A DNA stretch of 64,000 nucleotides from Stenotrophomonas nitritireducens (GTDB taxonomy: Bacteria; Pseudomonadota; Gammaproteobacteria; Xanthomonadales; Xanthomonadaceae): positions 22,674 to 86,673 of the forward strand of contig NZ_LDJG01000019.1 of the NCBI RefSeq assembly GCF_001431425.1, read 5' to 3'. The position numbers and the translations under genes were made by a program. The notes under the pieces are model-generated. The model made no database searches and was not told the origin of the DNA. It worked only from the letters and a program-made list of their open reading frames with translations. Of the stretch, positions 1-9,357 are shown in pieces; the first letter of the stretch is position 1, and the number at the start of each line of letters is the position of its first letter.

Positions 1-1
1 C

Positions 2-1741
2 AGCCACGACACCGTGGCGATCGACGGCGGCATCGGCGGGCCGATCAACGACGTGCTGTCCTTCCGCGTATCCACGCTGTACCAGCACCGCGGCGACTGG
101 GTGGACAATACCTACAGCGGCCCCAGCGCCGACGGCACGGTCAGCCCGAGGAACAACGCCATGGGCGGCTACGACGACCGCAACCTGCGCCTGCAGATGC
201 TGTTCAAGCCCAGCGAGCAGTTCTCGCTGCTGGCCTCGGCGCATACCCGCGACTACGACGGCACCTCCACGCTGTTCCTGCGCGGGGCGATGCACAAGGG
301 CTCGAACAAGGTCGACGTGGCGCGCGACAAGGTCGCCTACGACGAAGCCGACAACAACCCGCAGGCGTACCGGACCCACGGCGGCTCGATCAAGGCGGTC
401 TACGATTTCGGCGCGACCACGCTGACCTCGATCAGCGCCTACGAGACCACCTCCGGTTACAGCCGCGGCGATACCGATGGCGGCGCCGCGGCCGACTTCC
501 CGGTCAACGGCGTGCCCAACGGCTATGGCCAGTCGATGGGGCAGGTGCGCGACCTGGGCCAGTTCACCCAGGAGCTGCGCCTGGCCAGCAACACCATCGA
601 TCCGTGGTCCTGGCAGGTTGGCGCCTTCTATTTCGATGGGCGCGACACTACCGATTTCTACCAGCGCGCCTGGTTCCTGCAGGGCGCGGCGCGCAACCCG
701 AACAACTGGGTGCGCCTGCGCAACATCAACACATCATGGGCCGGCTTCGGCCAGGTGAGCTGGAAGGCCAGCGATGCGCTGACCCTGACCGCCGGCGTGC
801 GCGCGACCCGGGACGAGAAGAGCACGCGCCTGCTCAAGACCGCCGATACCGCCGCCGGCGTGGTGACCTACAAGGGCCGTCACAACGTGGAGATGTCCGA
901 TACCCAGCCCAGCTGGGACCTGAGCGCCATGTACGAGGTCAATCCGGCACTGAGCGTCTACGCGCGCGTGGCGCGCGGCTTCCGCGGGCCGACCATCCAG
1001 GGCCGTTCGGCGGTGTTCAATTCCGATTTCACCACCGCCGATTCGGAGACCATCCTGTCTTGGGAGGCGGGCATCAAGAGCAGCCTGTTCGACAACCGCC
1101 TGCGCCTGAACGTCAGCGGCTTCACCTATGCGGTCGACGACATCCAGCTCAACGGCAACGATTCCAACGGCAACGGCGTGCTGTTCAACGCCGACAAGGC
1201 GCGCGCCTATGGCCTGGAGGCGGACATGGACTGGCGCCCGATCCCGAACCTCTCGCTGAGCGCCGGCCTGAGCCTGCTGCACAGCAAGATCCAGGACAAG
1301 CGCGTGTATGCGCAGGTCTGCGCGCTCAACGGCGTGGTCGTGTGCACGGTCAAGGACCCGACCATCAAGATCGGCAGCAACGTCTACGCGCAGATCGACG
1401 GCAACCCGCTGCCGAACGCGCCGAAGTACAACCTCAACCTCGCCGCGCGCTACGACATCCCGGTGGGCGACGACGGTGCGGTGTTCCTCGCCACCGACTG
1501 GAACAGACAGGGCCGGACCCAGTTCGTCCTGTACAGCACCGACGAGTTCCATTCCAACGGCAACTTCGAGGGCGGCCTGCGGGTCGGCTACAGCGGCGGT
1601 TATGGTGCGTGGGAAGTGGCGGCATTCGCGCGCAACATCACCAACGAGAAGAACCTCAAGGGCGTGATCGAGAACTACATGGCGGCGGTGTACAACGAGC
1701 CGCGCATCGTCGGCGTGTCGTTCAACTACAACTGGCGCTGA
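2..1741 (+). CDS. TonB-dependent receptor, C-terminal part (5' end outside window)
   Basis: This is the outer-membrane beta-barrel part of a TonB-dependent receptor. The frame is open from base 2 and ends with TGA at 1739-1741, so the signal peptide, TonB box and most of the plug lie upstream of the window. The visible 579 codons show alternating amphipathic strands typical of the barrel, with the family feature TAGVRATRDEKS and an aromatic-rich end (VSFNYNWR) suited to recognition by the BAM machinery. It would import a substrate across the outer membrane using TonB energy; the ligand cannot be read from the sequence. A strong hairpin follows at 1753-1789 and a second receptor gene lies downstream, so the two receptors are probably separately transcribed. 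Confidence 0.9.
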   Translation, partial: SHDTVAIDGGIGGPINDVLSFRVSTLYQHRGDWVDNTYSGPSADGTVSPRNNAMGGYDDRNLRLQMLFKPSEQFSLLASAHTRDYDGTSTLFLRGAMHKGSNKVDVARDKVAYDEADNNPQAYRTHGGSIKAVYDFGATTLTSISAYETTSGYSRGDTDGGAAADFPVNGVPNGYGQSMGQVRDLGQFTQELRLASNTIDPWSWQVGAFYFDGRDTTDFYQRAWFLQGAARNPNNWVRLRNINTSWAGFGQVSWKASDALTLTAGVRATRDEKSTRLLKTADTAAGVVTYKGRHNVEMSDTQPSWDLSAMYEVNPALSVYARVARGFRGPTIQGRSAVFNSDFTTADSETILSWEAGIKSSLFDNRLRLNVSGFTYAVDDIQLNGNDSNGNGVLFNADKARAYGLEADMDWRPIPNLSLSAGLSLLHSKIQDKRVYAQVCALNGVVVCTVKDPTIKIGSNVYAQIDGNPLPNAPKYNLNLAARYDIPVGDDGAVFLATDWNRQGRTQFVLYSTDEFHSNGNFEGGLRVGYSGGYGAWEVAAFARNITNEKNLKGVIENYMAAVYNEPRIVGVSFNYNWR

Positions 1742-1752
1742 GCCGGTCGCGA

Positions 1753-1789
1753 CCAGCCTTTCCGCCCCTATCGCGGGCGGGAAGGCTGG
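1753..1789 (+). terminator. strong stem-loop after first receptor
   Basis: Two 15-base arms (1753-1767 and 1775-1789) pair completely with a single G-U wobble around a 7-base loop. There is no clear T-run after it, so it may be a Rho-assisted terminator or an mRNA-stabilising hairpin at the 3' end of the receptor transcript. Confidence 0.55.
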
Positions 1790-2126
1790 CGCGGTTCCGG
1801 GCCGGAATCCACAACGCCGGCGAGGTTGCGGAAGAAACGATCCGCTCGCCGTGTCCTTGTCGAGTGTGATGTATTCCACAATGCGGGCGAGAGGGTGGGG
1901 TTCGAGTACGGAGCCGCGTGGAATGCGCGGCACCTTGCGGAGCAAGCGTTTCTGCGCGCTTTTGGCGTCGCTGCACGGGCGCTTCGATCGTTGGTGGTTT
2001 CTTGTTTCACCGGAAAGAAAATTCGTCTTTCCGTAGACGGTACTCATTGTTCGTTTGCGAGTTGGCACTGTCTGCGCGCCCCCAGCCGGGCGTCCCCCAG
2101 CCATCGCGAATTCGAGTAACGAACAC
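1790..2126. other. intergenic region upstream of second receptor
   Basis: No convincing gene is seen in this 337-base stretch. It must carry the promoter of the receptor at 2127. The only clear structure is an inverted repeat CGGAAAGA-N7-TCTTTCCG at 2011-2033, about 95 bases before the start codon, which could be an operator or a leader hairpin. No convincing -35/-10 pair was found. Confidence 0.4.
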
Positions 2127-4844
2127 ATGCGCAAGCCACTCCCGCTTCATCCCCTGACGTTGTGCGTCCTGGCGACATTGGCCGCCTCGGCCAGCGTCCA
2201 TGCCCAGAGCAAGGACGAAGGCAGCGACCGGAAAGTCAGCGATCTCGCCGCGGTCAGCGTGTCCGCCTCGCGCATCGACCGCCCCGACCTGGTGGCGCCG
2301 ACGCCGACCCTGCCCATCACCGCCGAAGAGTTGATGCTGGATTCGCGCACCAACATCGGCGCGGCGCTCAACGATCTGCCGCAGTTCCGCGCCACCAGCT
2401 CGCCGCAGACCACCGGCTCCAACACCGGCGCGGGCAACGCGCCGGTCGACCTGCGCGGCCTGGGCATCTCGCGCACCCTGGTGCTGCAGGATGGCCGCCG
2501 CATCTCCAGCGACAACGACCTGAACACGATCCCGTCGATCGTCGTCAAGAGCGTCGACGTGGTGACCGGCGGCGCCTCCGCGGCGTGGGGTTCGGGAGCG
2601 GTCGGTGGCGTGGTCAACATCAGCCTCGACCACGACTTCGTCGGCTTCAAGGCCGGCGCACAGGCCGGGCAGTCGACCTACGACGATGCGAAGGAAAAGC
2701 GTTTCGAGGCCGCCTGGGGAACCGACTTCGCCGACGGGCGCGGCCATTTCCTGGTCGGTGGCGAGTTCCTCGACAACGACGGCATCGTGCCGCGCAGTTC
2801 GCGCAGCCGCGCCGGCCGCTGGTCGACATTGTCGAACGGCACGCAGCTTGAGTTGATGCCCGATGTGGGCTTTTCCGATGCGGCATACGGTGGCCTGATC
2901 CTGCCGCGGAAGCTGCCCGGCGGTGCCAAGGATACGTCTGCACTGGCGGGCAAGGCGTTCAATCCTGATGGTTCGCTGCGCGACTTCCAGTACGGCCGCG
3001 TTGTCGGTGCGCTGATGAGCGGTGGCGAGGGCCCCTCCAACGACGACTACAGCCCGCTCAGCGCGCCGCAGAAGCGATACTCGGCGCTGGCCAGCGGCCG
3101 TTACGATCTGAACGACGATGTGCGCCTGACCGCCGAAGTGCGTCACTCGCGGATGTTCAACAACTACATATGGTTCGGCGACCACAACCGCGGGGACGGT
3201 TTCACCGTCAAGATCGACAACGCTTTCCTGCCGCAGCAGGTACGCGATGCGATGCTGGCCGAAGGGCGTGAGACGATTAACATCGGCCGCTTCAACAACG
3301 ACATCAACTATCCGCACATCGATTTCGAACGCAGGACCACCCAGGCCACCCTGGCGCTGGACGGCTACGCGGGCGACTGGCGCTGGAGCGCCTACTACAG
3401 CCATGGCGAGGCCGAAGCCAACTTCGACACCCCGGGGTTCATCCTGCGCGACGCCTGGGCCAACGCGGTCGATTCGGTGATCGATCCGGCCACCGGCAAG
3501 CCGGTCTGCCGCGTCAGCCTGGGCAATCCGGCGGTGCATTGCGTGCCGATCAACGTGTTCGGCGAAGGCGCTCCGTCGCAGGAGGCCATCGACTACGTGA
3601 CGGGTACCCCGCAGCAGCGCGCCAAGACCACGCTGGACGTGTTCGGCGCCAGCCTGCGCGGCGAGCCCTGGGAGCTGCCGGCCGGCGCGGTCTCGGTCGC
3701 GTTCGGCGTGGAAGGGCGGCACGAGGCGATCGACCAGCGCGTCGGCGAGCTGGACGCGGCCAAGGCGTTCCGGTCGTTCAACTTCAGCGCCATGAAGGGC
3801 TCCTTCAACGTCAAGGAGGCCTTCGGCGAAGTGCTGGTGCCGCTGGTCAAGGACGTGCCGGGCCTGAACAACCTGGCCCTGAGCGCCGCCGCGCGCATCT
3901 CCGACTACAACACCACCGGCTCGATCTGGTCCTGGAAACTCGGCCTCACCAACGAGTTCTTCGACGGCTTCCGTGGCCGCATCGCCCGTTCGCGCGACAT
4001 CCGCTCGGCCAACCTGAGCGAGCTGTTCACCACGACGACGACCGGCTGGAGCTATGTCACCGATCCGACCAACAACCAGACCGTCTATGCATTGAGCAAC
4101 GGCGGCGGCAACCCCGATCTGAAGCCGGAAACCGCCGATACCCTGACCGCCGGCCTGAGCTGGTCGCCGAAGAGCGTGGATGGGCTGGATTTCTCGGTCG
4201 ACTATTTCAACATCGACATCAAGGACGTGATCACCACGATCGGCCTGCAGGACATCCTCGCCCGCTGCGCGGCCGGCAACGCGGCGCTGTGCGCGCGCGT
4301 GGAACGCGACGCCGGCGGCAACATCGTCCGCATCGTTTCCAGCTACACCAACCTGTCCCAGTACAAGACCGATGGCGTGGACCTGGAAGCCTCGTACCGC
4401 CGCGACGCCAGCCTGTTCGGCGTCTCCGGGCGCCTGCGCTTTCGCACCCTGGCGACCTGGGTCAACCGCATGAGCACCGACGACGGCGTCAAGAGCATGG
4501 AGTACGTCGGTTCGCAGGGCTATGCCTTCGGCCTCGGCGTGCCGAGGTGGCGTGCGGTCAGCAGCGTGGCGTTCGACAGCGAGGCCTTCTCGGTCAACGC
4601 GCGCGCGCGCTACATCTCGGCCGGCGATTACGACCGCAACCAGAACATCGTCAACAACCACATCGCCAGCTACACCTACGTCGACCTCGGCGGCGCCTAC
4701 CGCCTGGGCCGCTCCGGGCAGGTGGAGCTGTATGCGAACGCCAACAACGTCTTCAACAAGAAGGCGCCGATCGCCTCGACGTTCTCGCCGTACTACGACG
4801 TCATGGGCGCCTACTACACCGCCGGCGTGCGGGTGAAGTTCTGA
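2127..4844 (+). CDS. TonB-dependent receptor
   Basis: A complete 905-residue outer-membrane receptor. Residues 1-26 form a signal peptide with an Ala-x-Ala-like cleavage site (SASVHA). The plug domain (roughly 45-190) contains the conserved run VDLRGLGISRTLVLQDGRR and GGASAAWGSGAVGGVVN, and the protein ends with the barrel signature YTAGVRVKF with terminal Phe. The start at 2127 is chosen because it directly precedes the signal peptide; longer frames upstream add no exported sequence. The S9 peptidase begins 31 bases downstream on the same strand, so the pair is probably co-transcribed and may import and digest a peptide. The substrate itself is unknown; the plug type is the abundant Xanthomonadaceae one, not a classical siderophore class. 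Confidence 0.92.
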   Translation: MRKPLPLHPLTLCVLATLAASASVHAQSKDEGSDRKVSDLAAVSVSASRIDRPDLVAPTPTLPITAEELMLDSRTNIGAALNDLPQFRATSSPQTTGSNTGAGNAPVDLRGLGISRTLVLQDGRRISSDNDLNTIPSIVVKSVDVVTGGASAAWGSGAVGGVVNISLDHDFVGFKAGAQAGQSTYDDAKEKRFEAAWGTDFADGRGHFLVGGEFLDNDGIVPRSSRSRAGRWSTLSNGTQLELMPDVGFSDAAYGGLILPRKLPGGAKDTSALAGKAFNPDGSLRDFQYGRVVGALMSGGEGPSNDDYSPLSAPQKRYSALASGRYDLNDDVRLTAEVRHSRMFNNYIWFGDHNRGDGFTVKIDNAFLPQQVRDAMLAEGRETINIGRFNNDINYPHIDFERRTTQATLALDGYAGDWRWSAYYSHGEAEANFDTPGFILRDAWANAVDSVIDPATGKPVCRVSLGNPAVHCVPINVFGEGAPSQEAIDYVTGTPQQRAKTTLDVFGASLRGEPWELPAGAVSVAFGVEGRHEAIDQRVGELDAAKAFRSFNFSAMKGSFNVKEAFGEVLVPLVKDVPGLNNLALSAAARISDYNTTGSIWSWKLGLTNEFFDGFRGRIARSRDIRSANLSELFTTTTTGWSYVTDPTNNQTVYALSNGGGNPDLKPETADTLTAGLSWSPKSVDGLDFSVDYFNIDIKDVITTIGLQDILARCAAGNAALCARVERDAGGNIVRIVSSYTNLSQYKTDGVDLEASYRRDASLFGVSGRLRFRTLATWVNRMSTDDGVKSMEYVGSQGYAFGLGVPRWRAVSSVAFDSEAFSVNARARYISAGDYDRNQNIVNNHIASYTYVDLGGAYRLGRSGQVELYANANNVFNKKAPIASTFSPYYDVMGAYYTAGVRVKF

Positions 4845-4875
4845 TCGTCGATCCGCGCAACGCACAGGAACAGAC

Positions 4876-6813
4876 ATGGCAAGAGCACTGAACACCCTCC
4901 TGGCCGCCGCGCTCGTCGCGGCGGCCCACACCGCCGCGGCCGCCGTCTCCATCCCCGGCGCGGTGACCGCCGACGGCGTCGCGCCGATCCCGGAGGCCAC
5001 CGCCCGCGATACCCGTCCCTACCTGGAGTTCCGCCGCGCCAGTTTCCTCGGCTGGGACGCCACCGGCCGCACCGCGCTGGTCAAGACCCGCTTCGGCAAC
5101 ACCGACCAGCTGCACACGGTGGCCGGCCCGGGCGCGGCACGGACCCAGCTCAGCTTCGAGGCCGAGCCGGTGCCGTTCGCCAGCCAGGCGCCGGGAGGCG
5201 GCCCGCTGGTGATCCAGAAGGACGTCGGCGGCAACGAGTTCTACCAGTTGTACCGGCTGGACAATGGAGCCCTGGAGCTGCTGACCGACGGCAAGTCGCG
5301 CAACTGGTTCGGCAGCTGGAGCCGCGATGGCCGCCTGCTCGGCTATGCGTCCTCGCGCCGCAACGGCGCCGACATGGACCTGTACGTGCTCGATCCGCGC
5401 ACGCCCGGCAGCGACCGGATGGTGGCGCAGGTCAGCGGCGGCGGCTGGAACATCTCCGATTTCTCGGCCGACGGACGCAGGGCGCTGGCGATCAACCGTA
5501 TCTCGATCAACCACGCCGTGGTCGCCGAGATCGACCTGGACAAGGGCGGGCTGCGGGTGCTGACGCCGAAGAAGGGCGTGGCGTCCTACGGCGATGCCCA
5601 CTATGCCGCCGACGGCCAGATCTGGGTGCTGTCCAACCGCGATTCGGATTTCGTCCGCCTCGGCAAGCTCGATCCGCGCAATGGCGCGTTCAGGGCGGTC
5701 AGCCGCGAGCCGCGCTGGGACGTCACCGACTACGTGGTCAGCGCCGACGACAGCATGGTCGCCTATGCGATCAACGAGGCCGGCGTTTCGCGCCTGCGCA
5801 TCGGCGACGGCACGGGCGGCGCGATGCGCACCGTCGAGGGGCTGCCCGATGGCGTGCTGGACTGGAGTTTCGGCAGGCTGCTGCAGCTGTCCGCGACCGG
5901 CCAGATCGGCCTGAGCATGTCCTCGGCGCGGGTGCCGGGCGACGTCTATTCGGTCGATCCGAAGACCCTGGCGGTCAAGCGCTGGACCTGGAGCGAGGCC
6001 GGCGGCCTGGACCTGGAGCGCAACCGTGAGCCGGAACTGGTGGAAGTGACCAGCTTCGACGGCGAGAAGGTCTCCGGCTTCCTCTACCGCCCCGATCCCG
6101 CCCGCTTCCCCGGCAAGCGCCCGCTGATCATGGACATCCATGGCGGCCCGGAAGGGCAGAGCCGGCCGGGCTTCCTGGGGGCCGACAATTACCTGGTCAA
6201 CGAACTGGGCGTGGCCCTGTTCCTGCCCAATGTGCGCGGTTCCTCCGGTTACGGCGCCCGTTTCCTGGACCTGGACAACGGCCCCTGGAAGCGCGAGGAC
6301 TCGGTCAAGGACGTGGGCGCGTTCATCGACGCGCTGGCGGGCGACCAGCAGCTGGATGCGGCGCGCTTCGCGGTCTATGGCTTCAGCTATGGCGGCTACA
6401 TGTGCTACGCCTCGGCGGTGCATTACAGCGACCGCCTGCGTTCGGCCAGCTGCGCCGTCGCCATCTCCGATTTCGTCACCTTCCTGGAGAACACCCAGGC
6501 CTACCGCCGCGATCTGCGCCGGGTCGAGTACGGCGACGAGCGCGACCCGGCGCAGCGCGCCAGGCTGGCGGAGATATCGCCGCTGCGCAATGTCGGGAAG
6601 ATCCGCATTCCGCTGATGGTCGCCGCCGGCGGCAACGATCCGCGGGTGCCGGCCTCCGAGGCCGAGCAGATCGTCAAGGCGCTGCGCGGGCAGGGCGGTG
6701 AAGCCTGGCACGTGCTGGCGCACAACGAGGGCCACGGCTTCAACAAGCGCGAGAACCGCGACTACATCTTCTGGGCCGGGATCGAGTTCTGGAAGAAGAC
6801 GCTGCTGGACTGA
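4876..6813 (+). CDS. S9 family prolyl oligopeptidase-like serine peptidase, exported
   Basis: A 645-residue peptidase of the prolyl oligopeptidase (S9) clan: an N-terminal beta-propeller (about 30-380) followed by an alpha/beta hydrolase domain (about 400-645). The nucleophile sits in GFSYGGYM (Ser504), the acid in GGNDPRVP (Asp588) and the base in NEGHGF (His620), the expected order and spacing. Residues 1-22 look like a signal peptide (Ala/Leu rich, ending AAHTAAA), so the enzyme probably works in the periplasm. It lies 31 bases after a TonB-dependent receptor with an AGGA ribosome site before the ATG. Family members cleave short peptides after proline, acidic or aromatic residues; the exact specificity cannot be told here. 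Confidence 0.9.
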   Translation: MARALNTLLAAALVAAAHTAAAAVSIPGAVTADGVAPIPEATARDTRPYLEFRRASFLGWDATGRTALVKTRFGNTDQLHTVAGPGAARTQLSFEAEPVPFASQAPGGGPLVIQKDVGGNEFYQLYRLDNGALELLTDGKSRNWFGSWSRDGRLLGYASSRRNGADMDLYVLDPRTPGSDRMVAQVSGGGWNISDFSADGRRALAINRISINHAVVAEIDLDKGGLRVLTPKKGVASYGDAHYAADGQIWVLSNRDSDFVRLGKLDPRNGAFRAVSREPRWDVTDYVVSADDSMVAYAINEAGVSRLRIGDGTGGAMRTVEGLPDGVLDWSFGRLLQLSATGQIGLSMSSARVPGDVYSVDPKTLAVKRWTWSEAGGLDLERNREPELVEVTSFDGEKVSGFLYRPDPARFPGKRPLIMDIHGGPEGQSRPGFLGADNYLVNELGVALFLPNVRGSSGYGARFLDLDNGPWKREDSVKDVGAFIDALAGDQQLDAARFAVYGFSYGGYMCYASAVHYSDRLRSASCAVAISDFVTFLENTQAYRRDLRRVEYGDERDPAQRARLAEISPLRNVGKIRIPLMVAAGGNDPRVPASEAEQIVKALRGQGGEAWHVLAHNEGHGFNKRENRDYIFWAGIEFWKKTLLD

Positions 6814-6819
6814 GCATGG

Positions 6820-6851
6820 CCCCGGGTGCCGGCCGCTGCCGGCGCCCGGGG
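6820..6851. terminator. shared hairpin between convergent genes
   Basis: Arms 6820-6833 and 6838-6851 pair over 14 bases with one G-U wobble around a CGCT loop. It lies between the stop of the plus-strand peptidase and the stop of the minus-strand TonB gene, and could serve both directions. There is no T-run on either side. Confidence 0.6.
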
Positions 6852-6852
6852 A

Positions 6853-7743
6853 TCAGCGATCGTCGTGCAGTTGCCCGCCGGGCAGGAACACCCAGGTGCG
6901 GGTGACCTGCAGAATGTCGATGTCGTCGCTGGTGCGGGGCAGGGGCGGGAACGGCTGCGCCAGTTCCACCACCCGCAGCGCGGCGGCGTCCAGCAGCGGC
7001 GTGCCGCTGCTGCGCAGGATGCGGCTGCTTTCCACGCTGCCGTCGCGGCGCACGCCGACGGTGATCACCACTTGGCCGCCGAGACGGCGCTGGCGGGCTT
7101 CGTCGGGGTAGTTCAGGTTGCCGACGCGCTCGGCGCGGTCCACCCAGGCGCGCAGGTAGTTGGCGTAGGCGTATTCGCGGGTGCTGGCCGAGACGAACTT
7201 GCGGTTCGGGCGTTTGGCGTACTGCTCCGAGCGCAGGTGCACCTCGGCGGCCAGCCGCGCCATCTCCGCATCGCGCTGCTCGCGCGCCGTCATCGGGGCA
7301 TTGATGTCGGGGCGCTCGGGCACGGGCTGCGGCTGCGCCGCGGCGAGGACCTGTTCGCCCTGCGTGCTGCTGACCACGCGCGCCTGCGGCGGCGGAGGTT
7401 CCGCCGCGTCCTGGCGCTGCATCGGCACCGGCGCCAGGCCGTCGTCGGGCTGCGGCACGATGCCGGCCTGGCTGTCGCGCGGACGCTGCGGCGTGTCGTG
7501 GTCGCCGCCGCCCTGCTGGTTGGCCTGGGCCAGGAAATCGGCCTGCTTCGGCGTCAGCGGCGTACTGGTCTGGCTGAAGATCACGTCCAGCGTCGGCACC
7601 AGTGGTGCGTTGCCGCCGACCGCGAAGCCCACGCCCAGGATCAGCACGCCGTGCACCAGCAGCGAGAGCGTCAGCGTGGCGCCCAGCCGTTGCGGCTCGG
7701 TGACCCGTGCCGGCGGCGGCAGGGCATCGGCGGATGCGCTCAT
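6853..7743 (-). CDS. tonB3: TonB-family protein, TonB3-like
   Basis: A 296-residue TonB-type energy transducer. An N-terminal membrane anchor (about 18-38, LTLSLLVHGVLILG) is followed by a Pro/Gln/Ala-rich periplasmic spacer and a C-terminal TonB domain (about 190-290) with NYPDEARQRRLGGQVVITV and RDGSVESSRILRSSG. Its ATG overlaps the gshB stop by four bases (ATGA), so the two are co-translated. The order tonB3-gshB-pilG matches Pseudomonas aeruginosa, where TonB3 is needed for type IV pilus assembly and twitching rather than for general iron uptake. That context suggests a pilus-linked role here too; this is inferred from gene order, as the domain alone cannot separate TonB subtypes. Confidence 0.85.
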   Translation of the reverse strand: MSASADALPPPARVTEPQRLGATLTLSLLVHGVLILGVGFAVGGNAPLVPTLDVIFSQTSTPLTPKQADFLAQANQQGGGDHDTPQRPRDSQAGIVPQPDDGLAPVPMQRQDAAEPPPPQARVVSSTQGEQVLAAAQPQPVPERPDINAPMTAREQRDAEMARLAAEVHLRSEQYAKRPNRKFVSASTREYAYANYLRAWVDRAERVGNLNYPDEARQRRLGGQVVITVGVRRDGSVESSRILRSSGTPLLDAAALRVVELAQPFPPLPRTSDDIDILQVTRTWVFLPGGQLHDDR

Positions 7744-8687
7744 CGCGGCAGGCCGGCCTCGAGTGCGTCGAACAGCTGGCCGGCGATGTTCAGCCCGAAC
7801 TGGGCGTCGAGTTCGCGGGCGCAGGTCGGGCTGGTGACATTGACCTCGGTGAGGTAGTCACCGATCACGTCCAGGCCGACGAAGCGCATGCCGCGGCGCT
7901 TCATCTCCGGGCCGACCTGGGCGGCGATCCAGCGGTCGCGCTCGCTCAGCGGACGGCCTTCGCCGCGGCCGCCGGCGGCGAGGTTGCCGCGGAATTCGTC
8001 GCCCTGCGGGATGCGCGCCAGGCAGTAGTCCACCGGCTCACCGTCGATCAGCAGGATGCGCTTGTCGCCGGCGCTGATGTCGGGGATGAAGCGCTGCGCC
8101 AGCGCCAGCCGGCGGCCGCCGTCGGTGAGCGTTTCCAGGATGACGTTGAGGTTCGGATCGCCGGTGCCGCTGCGGAAGATCGAGCGCCCGCCCATGCCGT
8201 CCAGCGGCTTGAGCACGACCTGCCCGTGTTCGTGGGCGAAGGCTTTCAGCGCGGCGTTGCTGCGGCTGACCAGGGTCGGCGGGCAGCATTGCGGGAACAG
8301 CAGCGCGGCCAGTTTCTCGTTGTAGTCGCGCAGCCCCTGCGGGTCGTTGACCACGCAGGCGCCGGCCGCCTGGGCCACCGACAGCACCTGGGTGTCGTAG
8401 AGGAACTCGCCGTCGAACGGCGGATCCTTGCGCATCAGCACGATCTGGCCGGGGCCGAACGCGGTGCGGACGTAGCCGCCCAGGGTGAACCAGCCGGCCG
8501 GGTCGTCGCGCACCTGCAGCGGCGCGGTCTCGGCCACGGCGGTGCCGCCTTCCAGCGCCAGCCCGCCGGGGCGCACGTAATGCAGGCGATGGCCGCGCCG
8601 CTGGGCTTCCAGCAGCATGGCGAAGGTGGTGTCCTTGGCGATCTTGATTTGGGCGATGGGGTCCATCACCACGATGACGTCCAGCAT
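7740..8687 (-). CDS. gshB: glutathione synthetase
   Basis: A 315-residue ATP-grasp enzyme that joins gamma-glutamylcysteine and glycine to make glutathione in the cytoplasm. The N-terminal GSH-S domain begins MLDVIVVMDPIAQIKIAKD, and the ATP-binding part shows VLKPLDGMGGRSIF and GNLAAGGRGEGRPL, all characteristic of GshB; the length matches the E. coli enzyme (316). The C-terminal NVTSPTCARELD motif is also present. It is divergent from pilG and overlaps the TonB3-like gene by four bases downstream. Such linkage of gshB to the pilus chemosensory cluster is conserved in Pseudomonas and Xanthomonas. Confidence 0.96.
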   Translation of the reverse strand: MLDVIVVMDPIAQIKIAKDTTFAMLLEAQRRGHRLHYVRPGGLALEGGTAVAETAPLQVRDDPAGWFTLGGYVRTAFGPGQIVLMRKDPPFDGEFLYDTQVLSVAQAAGACVVNDPQGLRDYNEKLAALLFPQCCPPTLVSRSNAALKAFAHEHGQVVLKPLDGMGGRSIFRSGTGDPNLNVILETLTDGGRRLALAQRFIPDISAGDKRILLIDGEPVDYCLARIPQGDEFRGNLAAGGRGEGRPLSERDRWIAAQVGPEMKRRGMRFVGLDVIGDYLTEVNVTSPTCARELDAQFGLNIAGQLFDALEAGLPR

Positions 8688-8850
8688 GATCCACGGCCTT
8701 TCGGGTCAAGCGGCGATGGTAGCGTCCCGGCGCGACGGGCGCCCAGCGCCATGTGCGGTCCGGAGCGTTGCGGGGGCTGAATGGCCCCGCGCAACGACTG
8801 CGATGGGGTTCACACTGCGCGCGGCGCCGCCCCCGCAACGACGACAGCTC

Positions 8851-8881
8851 TTGACAGTTCGCGGCAGGGCTGGGATATAGA
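8851..8881 (+). promoter_or_regulatory. candidate promoter of the pilG-chpC operon
   Basis: A perfect TTGACA at 8851-8856 is followed after 17 bases by GATATA (8874-8879), preceded by TG at 8871-8872 as in an extended -10. The predicted transcript start is near 8888, leaving about 50 bases of leader before pilG. Confidence 0.6.
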
Positions 8882-8939
8882 CCGCTTTCGCAGCAGCGCC
8901 ACATTCAGATGGCGCGCTGCGCGCCCGGGGAATATCGCA

Positions 8940-9341
8940 ATGGTTGAAAACATGGCTGCGGGTGGGGAACTCGCAGGGCTGAAGGTGATGGTCATCGATG
9001 ATTCGAAGACCATCCGGCGTACCGCCGAGACACTGCTCAAGCGCGAAGGCTGCGAGGTCGTGACCGCGACCGACGGTTTCGAGGCACTGGCCAAGATCGC
9101 CGACCAGCAGCCGCAGATCATCTTCGTCGACATCATGATGCCGCGCCTGGACGGCTACCAGACCTGCGCGCTGATCAAGGGCAACCAGCTCTTCAAGTCC
9201 ACGCCGGTGATCATGCTGTCCTCCAAGGACGGCCTGTTCGACAAGGCGCGCGGGCGCATCGTCGGCTCCGAGCAGTATCTGACCAAGCCATTCACCCGCG
9301 AAGAACTGCTGGGCGCCATCCGCACATACGTCAACGCCTGA
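8940..9341 (+). CDS. pilG: type IV pilus response regulator PilG
   Basis: A 133-residue single-domain CheY-like receiver. Acidic residues VIDD (20-21), phosphoacceptor Asp64 (FVDIMMP) and Lys116 (YLTKPF) are all in place. In the Chp/Pil system PilG is phosphorylated by ChpA and controls pilus extension and cAMP signalling. The start at 8940 follows a CGGGGAA ribosome site and gives the family length; the frame is open further upstream but without similarity. It is the first gene of the cluster, preceded by a good promoter, and pilH follows after 16 bases. Confidence 0.95.
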   Translation: MVENMAAGGELAGLKVMVIDDSKTIRRTAETLLKREGCEVVTATDGFEALAKIADQQPQIIFVDIMMPRLDGYQTCALIKGNQLFKSTPVIMLSSKDGLFDKARGRIVGSEQYLTKPFTREELLGAIRTYVNA

Positions 9342-9357
9342 CCAGGGGGTAAGGCAC

